From Antilocapra americana (Eukaryota > Chordata > Mammalia > Artiodactyla > Antilocapridae), in contig ML660201.1 in assembly GCA_007570785.1 (NCBI GenBank), forward strand, positions 50,614,401 to 50,678,400: a DNA stretch of 64,000 bases, in the 5' to 3' direction. A program made the position numbers and the translations under genes. Below the pieces are notes generated by a model, which did not search any database, had not been told where the DNA came from, and saw nothing but the letters and a program-made list of their open reading frames with translations. Positions 1 through 11,465 of the stretch are shown in pieces (the first letter of the stretch is position 1; every line of letters starts with the position of its first letter).

Positions 1-2165
1 CTTTCCATCTGTTGAGTAGAACGGGGCAGCTTGTTACTGATGCCTGTCCTTGTGCCAAAGCCAGGGACCGATCAACCTTTTCTACATCCAATCCAGGGGA
101 TGGGGAGCGGCTGCATCTCGCTGTCACTTTCCCTCTCTTGCCTTCTCAGAGGCTCACTGGGTGGGGGCTTCACAGATGGGGGTGAAGTTGCTGCAGGCGT
201 TGGGCAGAACCCCCAAGTTGCCTGGTCTCTTCTCCTGCAGCCAGCCTCGTCCCGGGGCTCCAGTGATGACTGGGGGACTGCACCTCACCGTCAGAGCGTC
301 ACTTTTCTGCAGACATGTTTGGGGCTCCCTAAAGTCTGGGGCCTGTTGTGGGAGGGGAAGTGCCAGTGCAGATCATCAGGGGAAGGGAGGCAGTACTCAC
401 AGGAGAAGGAAGGTCCCCAGGGTGTCTTCCCGCCCCATAGGGACGCTCTTCTGCCCGCATCCCGACCAGGGTGACGAGTTCAGATGCAGCCTCTGCAGGG
501 CCGGGGATCTCCATTAATTCCAGATCTGGATGGCCCCCTTCCTTCCCACTTACAAGGGGCTCAGGCATGCCTATTTGCTGTGTCACTTACCTTTGCAAAG
601 GGACACCGGGAGCCCTACGGGTGCAGAGTTCTGGACACCAGCTCCCAGGGCCTCTAACAAGGGACACTTCCCTTTGAGGGGCCCTCCTGGCCCCTCTGAG
701 CTTGTATGGCAGGGATTCTCCATGAAAACTGATTGTGAGGCTGGAGGTGGGGCAGCGTTCACAGCAGTCCCCTTCTCCTGTCTCCCAGGCTAGTGAGGCA
801 GCCGAGAGAACTCCAGAAATGGAAAACAGGTGAAGAGCTGAGTGCTGGGAGCCTGGGAGTCGGGAGAACACCTTCGTCATGGGAAACTGGGGTCGAGAGA
901 GCCGTGGACGTGGTCTCCAGGTCTGCAGGGCTGTCGTGTCCCTGAGGGCTTCCTGGCCACCTGGTTTCAAACCGCAGCTCCCTCCCACCCCCTGCACATC
1001 CCGCCCACCTTCCCAGCTTTGACTTCTCCGTGGCTCTTGCCAACATTCGGACTTTATTCATTGTGTATCACTGTCCGCCACGTGCTACAGTAGTGTAGGG
1101 TCCGTGAGGGCAGGGATTGACCTGTTACAGTCACTGTTAGATCTCCAGTGCCTGCAGTACCATACACGCTCAGTAAATAGATTTTGAATGACTGAATGAA
1201 GAAGAGGAAGGACAGTTCCCACCAGAGTCTGTGTGACTTTGCATTATGGTGACATAGCATGTGCTGTGATTGGGGGTTCAGAGAGAGGGATTTTTCAGTG
1301 CAGTGGGAAGGAAATTAGAGACACCCCTGTCACTGAGTTCCGGGGCAGCCTTCAGTGCATCCCTTTACTCACCTCTCTGAGCGCAGGGCTCTCATCTGTC
1401 CATCCAGATGTGAACATCTGCTGCACACGGCAGCCGTGAAGCCAGTGAGCCTGGGAAGGCAAACGCACTTCCAGTGTTCAGTGTAGCTGCCTGGCCAGGG
1501 CCTGGCACGTAGTAGGGCATCGGGCATTCGGTGGTGTTCCTCCTTCTGTGTCCATGCCACTGGTGCTGGCCAGGATGAGCCCCCGCCCTGCAGCCCAAGG
1601 GGGAGGCCTCGAACTCAGAACCAAGCGCCTCTAATCGCGGGTCCAGTAATTAAGTTTCTTGTCAAGCACTTGAAGCGACACAGCAGCTCACCGCCTTTGT
1701 CCCCTGGCAATTTGCATTCCGTGGTCTGTTATAACTTTCTAAACATCTATTTGTCTCCTCTGTCAGCCCTGTGTTCTCTATCAAGTGTGAAGTGCTTCCA
1801 CTCCATTTTTTCCCCCCTCAAATTTTTATTTTCTGCCTTTTCAGTCTTTGGGGGGGTGGAGGGGCTCTTGCAGGAAATCACATTTTCCCTGCCCCAGATT
1901 TCTGCCACTCTTGCTCTTCATTGTGTTTCGAGTGTGTGTTTTCAGGGCAGGAACAGAAAGGCCTGTCACAGATCCACATCCCGGGGTCTGCTTTCCCAAG
2001 TTAGGGACAAGCACCCCAAGTCAGCCTCCTCTTTGGAGGGAACTGGAGCCTGTAGCTAAGGGGACAGGGTTGGACGATGCCCAGAGAAAGCCCTCAGAAC
2101 ACCAAGTCTCCCCCTCTCTCCACCTCACCAGGGAACAAGTCAGGGAAGACAAGACCCTGGTTTAA
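1..2165. other. Upstream intron of SLC6A11, mostly unassigned
   Basis: This is taken as intron because the first visible exon is internal. Only the L2 tail near 1085-1200 and a weaker L2-like piece near 1490-1540 were recognised. The open frames here (up to 155 codons) have no recognisable domain and are treated as chance. Confidence 0.6.
1085..1200 (+). mobile_element. L2 LINE 3'-end fragment
   Basis: It shows the typical L2 tail order: GTGAGGGCAGGGA, then 'cagtgcctgcagtac', then 'ctcagtaaatag' and a GAATGA repeat end. Boundaries are approximate. Confidence 0.6.
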
Positions 2166-2169
2166 AACC

Positions 2170-2555
2170 CTATCTGATGTATATGGCACCTAGAAAGATG
2201 GTGTCAACGATCCTAGGTGCAGGGCAGCAGAGGAGAAACAGACATAAAGAACAGACTTTTGGACACAATGGGAGAAGGAGAGAGTGGGATGATTTGAGAA
2301 AATAGCATTGAAACATCTATTACCACATGTAAAATCAATAGCCAGTGGGAGTTTGATGTATAATGCAGGGAACCCAAAGCTGGTGCTCTGTGACAGCCTG
2401 AGGGATGGGGTGGGGAGGGAGGTAGGAGGGGGGGTTCAGGAGGGAGGGGTCACATGTATGCCTATGACTGATTCACGTTGATGTACTGCAAAAGCCATCA
2501 CAATGTTGTAAAGTAATTATCCTACAATTAAAGTAAATAAATAATTTTCTATAAA
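2170..2555 (+). mobile_element. Ruminant L1 3' end
   Basis: It matches the end of bovine L1: a 'gggaacccaaagctggtgctctg'-like stretch, GGGATGGGGTGGGGAGGGAGG, 'cacatgtatgcctatg', then TTGTAAAGTAATTATCCT and an AAATAAATAA tail. It is 5'-truncated and in sense orientation to SLC6A11. Confidence 0.75.
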
Positions 2556-2578
2556 AAACCTACCTCATGAACCTGATG

Positions 2579-2872
2579 AATCAGTCCTGAATATTCCTTG
2601 GAAGGACTGATGCTGAAGCTGAAACTCCAATACTTTGGCCACCTGATGCTAAGAACCTATTCATTGGAAGAGACCCTGGTGCTGGGAAAGATTAAAGGTG
2701 GGAGGAGAAAGGGACAACAGAGGATGAGGTGGTTGGATGGCATCACCGACGTGATGGACATGAGTTTGAGTAGGCTCTGGGAGTTGACGATGGACAGGAA
2801 AGCTAGGCATGCTGCAGTCCATGGGGTTGCAAAGAGTCAGACGCGACTGAGCAACTGAACTGAACTGAACTG
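2579..2872 (+). mobile_element. BovB LINE 3' end
   Basis: 5'-truncated BovB (RTE clade) with the diagnostic CTGATGCTGAAGCTGAAACT, the 'gatgctgggaaag'-like block and the (CTGAA)n tail. The short open frame inside is the C-terminal end of the old BovB protein. Confidence 0.9.
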
Positions 2873-3377
2873 ATGAACCTCAGGGATGGGACCATGGAAT
2901 TGCTGCCACCTGGTGGCAATATACTCTGATTCCAGGTTCGGACCCAAGGGAAAATGGGCCTCTTAGCTGTTGGACGTTCAAACCAGCATTTACAAAACTG
3001 ACACTGACTTAGAGACAATGGATATATTTTGGAAAAGATTGCAAATCTCACTGAAGTGGGTGCTTGCAAACTCACTCCTTCGGACTGAAAATCCCCCAAA
3101 GTTTTCCTTTCACTTTATTTGATCCTGGTTAGGGTCATGGTTCCACCACGCAGGTGTGTTTTCCGCTCAGAACCAAGCAGGGAGAGGCAGAATCAGGTCA
3201 TATCTTTTTCTTATCTTCAAGGGGTTGACAATCTCCTCGGAAAGAGACGCAGGAAAGTCAGTAATAATAGCGGTGAAGGGCTGTGCAGGGGTTGGAATGC
3301 ACCTGACACAGATGTGCTCCTTCCAGTCATCAGGTAGACTCCTCAGGAATTAGAGGGGTGTTATCAGTCTAACCATC

Positions 3378-3433
3378 ATGTGCCTGCTAAGTCACCTCAG
3401 TCGTGTCCAGCTCTGTGCGACCCTGTGGATGGT
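3378..3433 (-). mobile_element. Bov-tA/BovB tail fragment
   Basis: A short piece containing TCAGTCGTGTCCAGCTCT, the reverse complement of the tail shared by BovB and Bov-tA. It abuts a BovB copy in the opposite orientation. Confidence 0.6.
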
Positions 3434-3977
3434 GACTGCAGTCATGAAATTAAAAGACGCTTGCTCCTTGGAAGAAAAGCTATGACCAACATAGACAGCA
3501 TATTAAAAACAGAAACATTACTTTGCTGACAAAGGTCCATCTAGTCAAAGCTATGGTTTTTCCAGTAGTCATGTATGGATGTGAGAGTTGGACCATAAAG
3601 AAAGTTGAATGCCGAAGAATTGATGCTTTTGAACTATGGTGTTGGAGAAGACTCTTGAGAGTCCCTTGGACTGCAAGGAGATCAAACCAGTCCTGAATAT
3701 TCATTGGAAGGACTGATGCTGAAGCTGAAATTCCAATACTTTGGCCACCTGATGTGAAGAACTGACTCATTGGAAAAGACCCTGATGCTGGGAAAGATTG
3801 AGGGCAGGAGGAGAAGGGGATGACAGAGGATAAGATGGTTGGATGGCATCACTGACTCGATGGACATGAGTTTGAGCAACCTCCAGGAGTTGGTGAATGT
3901 CAGGAAGCCTGGTGTGCTGGAGTCCATGTGTTCTCAAAGAGTTGGACATGACTGAGCAACTGAACAACAGCAACAAA
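3430..3977 (+). mobile_element. BovB LINE 3' fragment, about 550 bp
   Basis: It starts at 'ggtgactgcagtcatgaaatt' and runs through ATTAAAAGACGCTTGCTCC and TGTTGGAGAAGACTCTTGAG to the 'actgaacaacagcaacaaa' tail. It is 5'-truncated and its frames are broken. Confidence 0.9.
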
Positions 3978-4155
3978 TGGTCTGTAGCCCGCCAGGCTCC
4001 TCTGTCCATGGGACTCTCCAGGCAAGGATACTGGAGTGGGTTGCTGTGCCCTCCTCCAGGGGATCTTCCAGACCCAGGGATGGAACTTCCTGTCTCTTAC
4101 ATCTCCTGCTGTGGTAGATGGGCTCTTTACTGCTAGCACCACCTGGGAAGCCTGA
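3978..4155 (-). mobile_element. Bov-tA SINE, partial
   Basis: Minus-strand Bov-tA running from CTGTAGCCCGCCAGGCTCC to ACCACCTGGGAAGCC. It lacks its BovB-derived tail and directly follows the BovB at 3430-3977. Confidence 0.85.
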
Positions 4156-4572
4156 TCTAATGTCATGTGCACCTAAGATGGTGAATGGTTCTTCCTTTTC
4201 TGCTTGTAAGTCCTTAAGAGTTGCTTGTTGGTGGAATCAGAATTCCTGTACACACCCTGAAATGCTGTGCATGGCTGGGCGCCTCCTAAATCCCTCCAGC
4301 CACAGATTTACTCATGGTGAAGGTCTGTGCTTTTTAATTTCCAGCAGTTTTAGTGGCACCTTATTAATCCGTAGTCTCAGTGCTTGACGAGCTGCTCAGG
4401 TACCCATAAGGGTAGTGATATTGATTACTGGCTATCATTTCTTGATGGCGGAGTCTATATCAGATACTGTGCTTTACAAGCTTGTCATTTAATTAATCTA
4501 ATTCACTCAATCAGAAAATAGTCAGATGTTGAAACTTATTATGTTCCAGACTCAGGAGCTATGTGCTACATG

Positions 4573-4791
4573 TTGTTGTATAGTCGCTAAGTCACGTCTG
4601 ACTCTTTTGTGACTCCAAGGACTGTAGCCCTCCAGGTTCCTCTGCGCTGGGATTTCCCAGGCAAGAATACTGGAGTGGGTTTGTCATCTCCTTCTCTAGG
4701 GGATCCTCCCGATCCAGGGATCGAACCTGCATCTCTTGCATCTCCTGCATAAGCAGGCGGATTCTTTACCACTGAGCCACCAGGGAAGCCC
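4573..4791 (-). mobile_element. Bov-tA SINE
   Basis: Complete minus-strand copy, from 'tgttgtatagtcgctaagtc' to 'ccaccagggaagcccc', with the tRNA-derived B-box region (GATCGAACCTGCA) preserved. Confidence 0.9.
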
Positions 4792-5112
4792 CATGTCTGG
4801 TAGTTTTTGACTGAATATTGTGGATAATATGTTGCCAACATTCTGGATTTGTTACCTTCCTGTGAAGAATAGTTGGTATTTATTTTAATAGATAATTCAG
4901 TTACTGGCTGATCACCTTAAACTTGTGTAGATTCAGATTTATTTTTTAGTGTGGGTCGGTGGGAGTCCCAAGCTGTTTGTCAAGCTCCTCTCACTTCATA
5001 GGACTGAGTAGGGCTTAATGGGATTCTCAACTCTGTCTCCCCTGTAGATCTTGCCAGGGCCTGGCTTTAGGCTTTTTTAGGATGGATCTAGAGTAGTGAT
5101 TGCTCTAGAATG

Positions 5113-5303
5113 ATGGTTCTCAACCAGGGAAGTTTTGCCTCCCAGGAGACACTTGGGAATGTCTGCAAACATGATTGGTGATTACAAGTTGATTGTGGGG
5201 AGGGGCAGAGGCCAGGGATGCTGTTGAATGTTCTACAAGGCACAGGACAGCCCCTGCGACAAGGAGTTGTGGATCACAAATGTCCATGGCGCCACAATAC
5301 AGA
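5113..5303 (+). mobile_element. MER5A-type hAT (Charlie) DNA transposon
   Basis: Recognised from GATGGTTCTCAACCAGG, 'gagacacttgggaatgtctg', 'gccagggatgctg' and 'caggacagcccctgcgacaa', in the order of MER5A. It is a non-autonomous fossil without coding capacity. Confidence 0.8.
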
Positions 5304-5989
5304 ACCCCTTCCTTGGGACATGGTTCTTTCCCCTAAGGGAAGGTCTTGCTTTGTCTCAGCCAGGTACCAGGAATGAATGAATACTCGGTGTCTACCAGAT
5401 CTACCCACTCTGGCAGGACGCGAGCCCCAGCCTTCTGACACGGCTCTTTCTTTGGCAGTATCTGGCCTCTAGTGTTGCTGTTGCCCTGTCAGCCCCAAGC
5501 AGTGCTATCCGGGAAGCCTTGGCGGTCTCACCTGGATGTTTACAGCCCAGCCGTCAGCCACAGCCTCTCAGGAGCCTCCACATGGGCATGTGGGGCCCCT
5601 GCTCTGCCCGCTCCCCCTTCCCTGTGCCACACACAGTCGAGTGCAGTTACATCAGCTGCCCTACCCCCTGGCCCTGCCTGTTCAGCCTGACGGGACTCTG
5701 TGCTCTGTTTGGGTTCCAGCTCTTGTCCCCAGGCAGAGGGCTCAACATACTCCTCTTGGCATCTCCCCATCTCTCAGGGATAGTAGTCTTGCCCAGAGTG
5801 TTATCTACTGTCTGAAAATGGTCCTGGTTTTGTCTGTTCTGGTAGCTACTTATGGCAGGAGGACCATTCCTTTCCAGTCACTCAGTCAGGACCAGAAGCA
5901 GAAGTCTGAGTCTCCTGCTTGTAAGTCCTAGCAGCTTCTCCTTACACTAGAATTAGAATCCAGACGACTCACCATGGTCGAGGCTAAGG

Positions 5990-6400
5990 AGCCCTCTGTG
6001 GCCTGATCCCATCTCCCACATGGCCCTGGACAACCCAGGCTCTTTCCAAAGCATCACAGACCCTGTCTATCTGGCCCACTGTCCCATCAGATATTCCCGT
6101 GGCTGGCTCCCTCTCACCTTATAGTCTCTCCTCCAGAGTTATCTCTGATCAGCTGAACTCAAACGTCCCAGCTAAACCTCATGACTTTAACCAAGCCTCT
6201 GTATTATTTTATACCTAGGGCAGGTGGCTGTTTGAAGCAATCTCGTGTTCATTTTTTGAAGCTTCCCTGTTAACCTCCCTGCATTAGATTGTCAGCTCCA
6301 TGTAAGCTGAGGATGTGTTTGTCTTGTCCACCATGACTCCCTGGCACCTGTCCGAGAACCTGGCACATGTTAGGCTCCCAGTCAGTAAAGGATGAGTAGG
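5990..6400 (+). mobile_element. L2 LINE 3' region
   Basis: It contains an L2-like order: 'tggctggctccctctcacct', 'agctgaactcaaacgtccc', 'agattgtcagctccatg', then 'cctggcacatgttaggc'. It is diverged and its boundaries are approximate. Confidence 0.55.
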
Positions 6401-6605
6401 TGGATGGTTGAAGGAGCAGGTGAATTGATAGATGGGAAGTGGATGAGTGAGTGGGTGGGTGGATGGATGGATGGATCGCTAGATAGGTGAGTGCATGAGT
6501 GGGTGGATGGACGGACGGTTGGGTAGGTGAATGGGTAGACAGAGGGATGGATGGATGAGTGGAAGGGAGGGTGGGTAGGTGGGTGAGTGGGTAGATGGGT
6601 GCATG
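6391..6605. repeat. Imperfect GGAT/GGGT-type minisatellite
   Basis: About 215 bp of degenerate repeats built from GGTGGATGGATG, GTGAGTGGGTGG and GGTAGGTGAATGG units. Purines and T dominate this strand, with almost no C. It starts at the end of the L2 copy. Confidence 0.85.
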
Positions 6606-7940
6606 CTGTACAGTGATTTAGATAAAGGGCTGCAAACGGAGGAGAACAAACTTATTTCCAGTTGGATGTCCCAGAGAAGATTTTATGAAACCATAAAATC
6701 TTTCATTTGATCCTTGAAGGATGGAGAAGGGAAGACTATTTGGAGATAAAGCAAAGCCCAGAAAGTCTACATATATGGAGGAAATGCTAAGGAGTTCATT
6801 GAGGCCACAGGATAGATTTTGTGACCAGGAATCACAAGAAATTAGGTTGAGACAGCAGGCTGAGGCCCCTTCATTGGGCACATCAGATGTCAAGCCCTGA
6901 GAGCTGAAGATTTTACCCAGTGGTCTACAGGGGACCGTTGAGTGTTTTGCTACAAGGGGTTGATTGTCATGAACAGAGCTGTAACTTCAGAAGATTATGC
7001 AGATGAGAGGCTCAGCAGAACTCCGTGACAAAGAGCTTTAGAGTCACAAGGAACTTCTTTTGATTGCCTGACCCTCCTTCATCTACTGTGTGACCTCAAG
7101 CAGACAGCTCACTCTGAGACTCAGTTCCTCTCTTGTAAGCTTCTGGCGGGCAGAGTCCAGTCTTTTACTTGCCTCCTGCGCCCTCATAGATGTGGTAAGG
7201 GTAGATGAATCAGCACAAGCTACCTTCTCTGGGTACATAGAAGGAGCGAGAAAATAGAGTAAGTTTGGAGATAGAGAGGGAAGAAGTGGAGACATGTATC
7301 CAACGACCTTGCTGTGGGGATAGGAGAGAGGCTTTGCTATGTCGGAGGGGATGTAAGAAGGTCCCTCCAGCTGTGATGTCGCAGATTTATGGGCAGGTGT
7401 GGCTGGAGCCAGTGCCGTTCTGTGAGTGTGTCTGGCTGCCTGCAGAAGCCCATGACACAGGTGTCAGCAAGCATTCAGATGCACCTACTGTGTGCAAGGC
7501 CTGCCTGTGGGATAGGAGTGTGAGAGATGAATCAGGCAGTGGTTTTGCCCTTGAGATGCCATCAGGAGTGGCCACAGCTGGGGCTGGCGAGAGCAACGGA
7601 GGATGAGGCCTTGGTTGTACCAGCGCAGGAAAGTAATAGGTGTGAGCCCGTCTCCGGGGGTCCTTAGGCCACTTTTTTAGAATTCCAGTCTTGTTTGTTC
7701 ATCTGGCAAGTATTACTGGCACCTACTATATACCAGGCATTATGCTGGGTCTTTGCTTTTAAAATGAATCAACAGAAATGTACAACGTATCCACTCTTTC
7801 CAGATCTTTCCTAGGCTCTAGGGGAGTGGGGTGGAGGCAGTAGATGAGTGATATATTCTAGGACAAGAGTTTTGTCATTGCTGGAGGGTCTTTGGTCCCT
7901 CTCTCCAAAGTTAGATATAAAAATATGTGCATTAAGCATG
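6606..7940. other. Intron sequence with few recognisable repeats
   Basis: No exon or young repeat is seen. An L2-like piece lies near 7700-7760 (ACCTACTATATACCAGGCA). The remainder is unassigned. Confidence 0.5.
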
Positions 7941-7944
7941 TTCT

Positions 7945-8086
7945 TTTTCAATTAATAAACTTTTTTAAAAGCAGGTTTTACAGAACAATTAAGCAGAAAA
8001 TACAGAGAGTTCCCATATATCTCCTCTCCCTTGGCCACACTTTTCACTACTATTAACATCCTGTATGTGTGTGATATGTGTGTGGT
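7945..8086 (-). mobile_element. Old L1 3' UTR fragment, left part
   Basis: Antisense L1M-type 3' UTR ('acagagagttcccatatatc', 'tattaacatcctgtatg'). It continues at 8287 after a SINE insertion. Confidence 0.65.
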
Positions 8087-8280
8087 GGGCTTCCCAAGTG
8101 GCTCATTGGTAAAGAATCTGCCTGCAATGCAGGAGACGCAGATTCGATCCCTGGGTTGGGAAGATCCCCTGGAGGAAGGCATGGCAACCCACTCCAGTAT
8201 TCTTGCCGGGAGGACTCTGTGGACGGAGGAGCCTGGCGGGCTACAGTCCACGGGGTCCCCAAGGAGTTGGGACTAAACAA
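8087..8280 (+). mobile_element. Bov-tA SINE inserted in L1
   Basis: Full copy from GGGCTTCCCAAGTGGCTC to 'ggagttgggactaaacaa', with the box-B-like GATTCGATCCCTGG. It splits an older L1. GTGTGTG-rich sequence flanks both sides, consistent with a target-site duplication that cannot be delimited exactly. Confidence 0.9.
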
Positions 8281-8286
8281 GTGTGT

Positions 8287-8830
8287 GTAGCCTTTGATTT
8301 AACCCTTGAGAGGTGAGATGGTGCATCTGTTACAGTTGATGAAGCAGTGCTGATACAGTATTACTGACTCAGTAAGCCCACATTTGGCATTCAGGCTCAC
8401 TCTTTGTGTTGCAGTGTTTTTGGCAGATGCATCGTGTCCTGTATCCACATTGCAGCATCACACAGGATACTTTCACTACCTTAGAATTGCTCCACCTGTT
8501 CATCCCTCCCCCTTCCACCCCAAGCCCCTGGCAACCACTGATCCTTTTCCTGTCTGCATAGTTTTGCCTTTTCCAGAATGCCATACATTATGTAGCCTTT
8601 TCAGACTGGCTTCTTTCACTTAGTAATATAAATTTAACTTGCCTGTTATGTCTTTATGTGTCCTTAAGCTCTTGTCTTTTTATCTCTGAATAATATTCTA
8701 TTGTCTGGATAAAGTGTAATTTGTTTATTCTTTCACCTGTTGGTGGGCATCTTGGGTACTTCCAAGTTTGATCATTGTGAATAAAGCTGCTATGAATACC
8801 TGTGGGCAGGTATTTCATTAGAGTCTGTTT
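8287..8830 (-). mobile_element. Old L1 3' UTR fragment, right part
   Basis: Continuation of the antisense L1M: 'gttacagttgatgaagcag', 'cccctggcaaccactgatcc', 'tagttttgccttttccagaa', 'ttctttcacttagtaat', 'gaataaagctgctatgaat'. The order matches L1MA/MB 3' UTRs. Confidence 0.75.
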
Positions 8831-8904
8831 CTCTAAAAGAGCCCATTGCCTTGCATAGAGATGCCCCGCTCTTAAGCTTCCAACCAAAGCTGCGGGTACC
8901 GTGT

Positions 8905-9100
8905 GGGGATCCCACCAGACTACTTGGATTTCATGGCTCATCTGCTTACTAGCTGTGTGACCACAGGCACATTACTTAGCCTATCTGTGCCTTGATTTAC
9001 CCTTCTGTGAGAGGGTTGTTATGAGGGTTAAATGAGATAATACTCATTCATTGTATGCATAACACTGTGTCGAACGCACGGTAAATGCTCAAAAAACGTT
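8905..9100 (+). mobile_element. MIR SINE
   Basis: MIR core and tail: ACTAGCTGTGTGACCACAGG, 'attacttagcctatctgtgcc', 'gggttaaatgagataata', 'ggtaaatgctcaa'. Confidence 0.7.
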
Positions 9101-9230
9101 AGCTGTAATTTTCTGTAAGAGACGAATATGCATTTAAATTTATTTCCTTGACCAAAGCTTCAGGCATTTTTGTGGCACTGCACAGTATGAACCGATGTAA
9201 CCCAGCCTGTTCTCACAGAGTATGCTTTTA

Positions 9231-9372
9231 TTTATTTATTTTTTTTAATTTTCTTTACTTTATTGTGTTGGTTTTGCCATACATTGACATGAAACGGCCA
9301 TGGGTTTACATATGCTCCCCCTCCAGAACCCTCCTCCCTCCTCCCTCCCGATTCCCTCCCCCTGGGTCATCT
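9231..9372 (-). mobile_element. 5'-truncated ruminant L1 with 15-bp target-site duplication
   Basis: A 142-bp insert whose minus strand ends in a poly-A-like tail (T-rich on +, 9231-9262). It carries GGTTTTGCCATACATTGACA from the bovine L1 3' UTR. It is flanked by perfect 15-bp direct repeats CAGAGTATGCTTTTA at 9216-9230 and 9373-9387, so both insertion ends are exact. Confidence 0.93.
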
Positions 9373-9471
9373 CAGAGTATGCTTTTAAAAGTCTTTAGAT
9401 AACAGATATGGCAAAAAGATAGATACAGATATTAACGTAAGCCATTATGCTAGCTGTCACGGCAGGTGGTG

Positions 9472-9728
9472 GTGATGTCGTTCAGGCACTCAGTCATGTC
9501 CAACTCTTTGCGACCCCATGAACTGCAGCACACCGGGCTTCCCTGTCCTTTACCGTCTCCCAGAGCTTGCTCAAACTCACGTCCATTGAGTCAGTGATGC
9601 CATCCAACCATCTCGTCCTCTGTCATCCCCTTTGCCTTCTGCCTTCGATCTTCCCCAGCATCGGGGTCTTTTCTAATGATTCAGCCCTTTACATCAGATG
9701 CCCAGAGTATTTGCAGCTTCAGCTTTGG
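9472..9728 (-). mobile_element. BovB LINE 3' fragment
   Basis: Antisense BovB: 'cactcagtcatgtccaactc', GTCCATTGAGTCAGTGATGC, 'tccccagcatcggggtctt'. It is 5'-truncated. Confidence 0.9.
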
Positions 9729-9784
9729 CGTGGTATGTGCAGGCAGAACGAGCTGACATTTCAAGACAGATGTCTACAACTATC

Positions 9785-9955
9785 TACACCTGTTCCCAGA
9801 CCAGCAGTAGCATGAGTCTTATATGGGAGCTTGTTAGAAATGTGGGCCCTCAGGCCCCATTGCCAACCTGCCCCATCAGAGTCTGCGTCTCAGCAGTGTC
9901 TTCCGCTGATTTTACAGTGTGAGTCTGCGGATCACTGGTCTAAGAGCATTCAGCG
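9785..9955. mobile_element. hAT (MER5-like) DNA transposon remnant
   Basis: It resembles MER5-group elements: 'cccagaccagcagtagcatg', 'gggagcttgttagaaatg', 'gggccctcaggccccat', 'gcggatcactggtc'. Subfamily and exact ends were not assigned. Confidence 0.5.
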
Positions 9956-10164
9956 TTAAGCATTCTGAGACTTGTCAGACACATCAGTTAGGGGTGTGGT
10001 CGGGGAAGCTGAGGTTCTGGGGCCAAAGAATGTGAGTAAGGATTTCCTGGGTGTTGGAAGTCCTCCCTGCTCTCACCCATGCTCCAGGGCAGAGGGTGGA
10101 AGAGACCTGCACCCATCTCTCTCAGGGTGATCTGGGAATGGAACGGATCCCTTCAGGAGGTGCC

Positions 10165-10390
10165 CACCTTCTAGAACTACACCGTCCAGCACAGTGACCA
10201 CAAGCTGTATCTAACCATTTAAATTTAAAGTAATTGAAATTAAATACAAGTCAATATTCAGTTCCTTGGTTTCACACATCAGACTTCAGGTGCTCAATAG
10301 CCACCTATTTCTGGGCCCTCCCTTATTGGACAGAGCAGATATAGAATGTTTCTGTTGTTGCAGAACATTCTATTGGACATCCATGCTTTA
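10165..10390. mobile_element. Non-autonomous hAT-type DNA transposon remnant
   Basis: It shows 'acaccgtccagcacagtga', AACCATTTAAATTTAAAGTA, 'ggtgctcaatagccacc' and 'attggacagagcagatataga'. The ends are roughly inverted ('accgtccagcacag' versus 'ttctattggaca'). The family name is uncertain. Confidence 0.5.
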
Positions 10391-10533
10391 GAGGGAAAGA
10401 GGCCCAAGAAGCAGAAGAGTCTGTGGAAACTCAAGCTCAGATTGTACCAGGGGCCAAGTGAGCCCTGGCTCTCTGAAGGCCTGCTGTCAGCATTGTGGGT
10501 TTCTCTTCTCTACCACTTAGAGTGTGTTAGAAA

Positions 10534-10735
10534 GTGTTAGCCACTCAGTCGTGTCCAACTCTTTGTGACCCCATAGACTGTAGCCCACCAGGCTCCTCCG
10601 TCCATGGAATTCTCCAGGCAAGAATAGTGGAGTGGGTTGCCATTTCCTTCTCCAGGGGATCTTCCCGACTCAGGGATTGAACCTGGGTGTTGCACATTGC
10701 AGGCAGACTCTTTACCAACTGAGCCACCGGAGTGG
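10534..10735 (-). mobile_element. Bov-tA SINE
   Basis: Minus-strand copy: CACTCAGTCGTGTCCAACTC, 'ctgtagcccaccaggctcc', 'gggatcttcccgactcag' and 'aactgagccaccgg'. Confidence 0.9.
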
Positions 10736-11465
10736 ACCTCTGCCCCTTAGAGGGGCCTGGTTATTTCAAGAAGAGTTCAAAGAATGTACGTTGAAGAGTC
10801 AGGACCAGACCACGGCCACCGCCACCTTGGGCAGAGAGGACAGCAGTGGAGGTCCACCCAGTGACATACCGCGGAGGCTGTAGTAGCCGCATTTGCGGGG
10901 GCCCCAGGATGGGAGGAGAGAATCACCCCTCCAGTGCACCGGGGAGACAGGAGATGCAGGAGCCCGGTCAGTCAGAGTGGCTCTTGACTAGCTGTGTCCT
11001 CGTTCTCAGCAGGAAAATGCCACAGGACACAAATTGCCCTCCAGCGTCCACACTCCCCCTGTCCTTGTTACTGTTTTCCACCCCTTTTAAAAATTCTGCT
11101 TTGTTACCATTTAAAGTTGATAGTTACTTGAATTTTACAAGGTGTTTACTGATTCCTTTGCTTCCTATTTTCACTCCTTCCTAATGGATTAAGTGTCCTT
11201 CTTATTGGAGTACATCCTTTTGTAGTTCTTTCAGCAAAAGCTTGTGAAAACCAAGCTCTCTTAGTTCATGTGTGAAAAGAATGGTAATTTTTAAGTGTTA
11301 GTTTAAACTTGGATGCCCACCCTGCAGGAGCCATGTGTGATCACACCCATACGTGTTACTTCCAGATCGAGTCCTGGCCGGAGGCATGGAGTTTTCTGAT
11401 TCACTGTAGGCTCCTGTATTTTACAGTATAACCACTCAGCTTCTGGTCATGCCCAGGGCTTGAAA

